This document shows positions 43,908 to 43,947 of a stretch of DNA of 43,947 bases, piece after piece. The position numbers were made by a program, and so were the translations under genes. The notes beneath the pieces were generated by a model that was given only the letters and a program-made list of their open reading frames with translations, searched no databases and was not told the origin of the DNA. The number at the start of each line of letters is the position of its first letter. The stretch's first letter is position 1. Source of the stretch: Bacteroidaceae bacterium (lineage in GTDB: Bacteria > Bacteroidota > Bacteroidia > Bacteroidales > Bacteroidaceae); the NCBI GenBank assembly GCA_017556585.1, contig JAFYMP010000028.1:1-43947 (forward strand). Direction: 5' to 3'.

Positions 43908-43947
43908 ATGATAAAAAAGAAAAAAAATATATATAATGAACTTCAGA
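43908..43947 (+). CDS. Start of an unidentified gene, cut by the window edge
   Basis: An ATG at 43908 opens an uninterrupted frame to the last base, beginning MIKKKKNIYNELQ. It lies 40 bases past the TAGTTTTG box. Only 13 codons are visible, so no family can be assigned; the lysine-rich start could precede a signal or membrane helix. Confidence 0.45.
   Translation, partial: MIKKKKNIYNELQ

Noticed and set aside
1-43947. CRISPR arrays, rRNA genes, integrase or transposase genes, and prophage
   Set aside because: None found on reading both strands; the only mobile-like sequence is the nonautonomous repeat family at 374-3748.

Overview
The window looks like chromosomal DNA from an anaerobic member of the Bacteroidales. 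The evidence is indirect but consistent. Many genes have the Bacteroidetes sigma-factor -7 box TAnnTTTG upstream and lack strong Shine-Dalgarno sequences. Several protein families are typical of the group: a type III glutamine synthetase, a UvrA of the Bacteroidetes kind, FISUMP-type lipoproteins, and a LytTR regulator with a membrane domain. Pyruvate:ferredoxin oxidoreductase and a sodium-pumping decarboxylase point to anaerobic energy metabolism. The genus cannot be fixed from the sequence alone.

Layout. 1-3750 is an accessory, repeat-rich stretch. It holds the end of a small membrane protein gene, a ParDE-type toxin-antitoxin pair, an ATP-grasp-like protein, a FISUMP lipoprotein, and three copies or part-copies of a hairpin-rich mosaic repeat. 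3840-4670 holds a membrane-anchored TPR protein and tRNA-Tyr(GTA). 4842-9705 (minus strand) reads oadG-oadA-oadB and then a glutamine synthetase, probably one transcript. 9958-13573 holds proC, an acyl-CoA synthetase and a LytTR regulator with a double palindrome in front of it. 13578-13738 (minus) looks like a free-standing small RNA gene. 13852-19562 (minus) is a trpB2-nadE-glnN cluster headed by a complete tryptophan attenuator, with a leader peptide carrying four Trp codons. 19628-24586 (plus) is a tight five-gene run: aminotransferase, GH43-like lipoprotein, maf, a VTT/DedA-like protein and a GHL10 protein. 24659-32095 holds purL, uvrA and a membrane-bound HTH regulator. 32250-35633 is a second accessory patch with a DinJ-like antitoxin/PIN toxin pair and two secreted proteins. 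35961-42495 (minus) holds nifJ, an AAA ATPase, a low-molecular-weight phosphatase and a Rid-family protein. 42620-43750 is a secreted bleomycin-hydrolase-type peptidase, followed by the start of another gene at the right edge.

How the parts fit. Nitrogen handling recurs: two glutamine synthetases, an NAD synthetase, PurL, proC, an aminotransferase and TrpB2. The NAD synthetase has Gly where the glutaminase Cys should be, so it probably uses free ammonia. It sits between trpB2 and glnN under tryptophan attenuation. The best candidates for undescribed biology are the ~134-nt cloverleaf-like repeat with a compensatory base change between copies, the small RNA downstream of glnN, the attenuator-controlled trpB2-nadE-glnN cluster, and the paired palindromes at the LytTR promoter.
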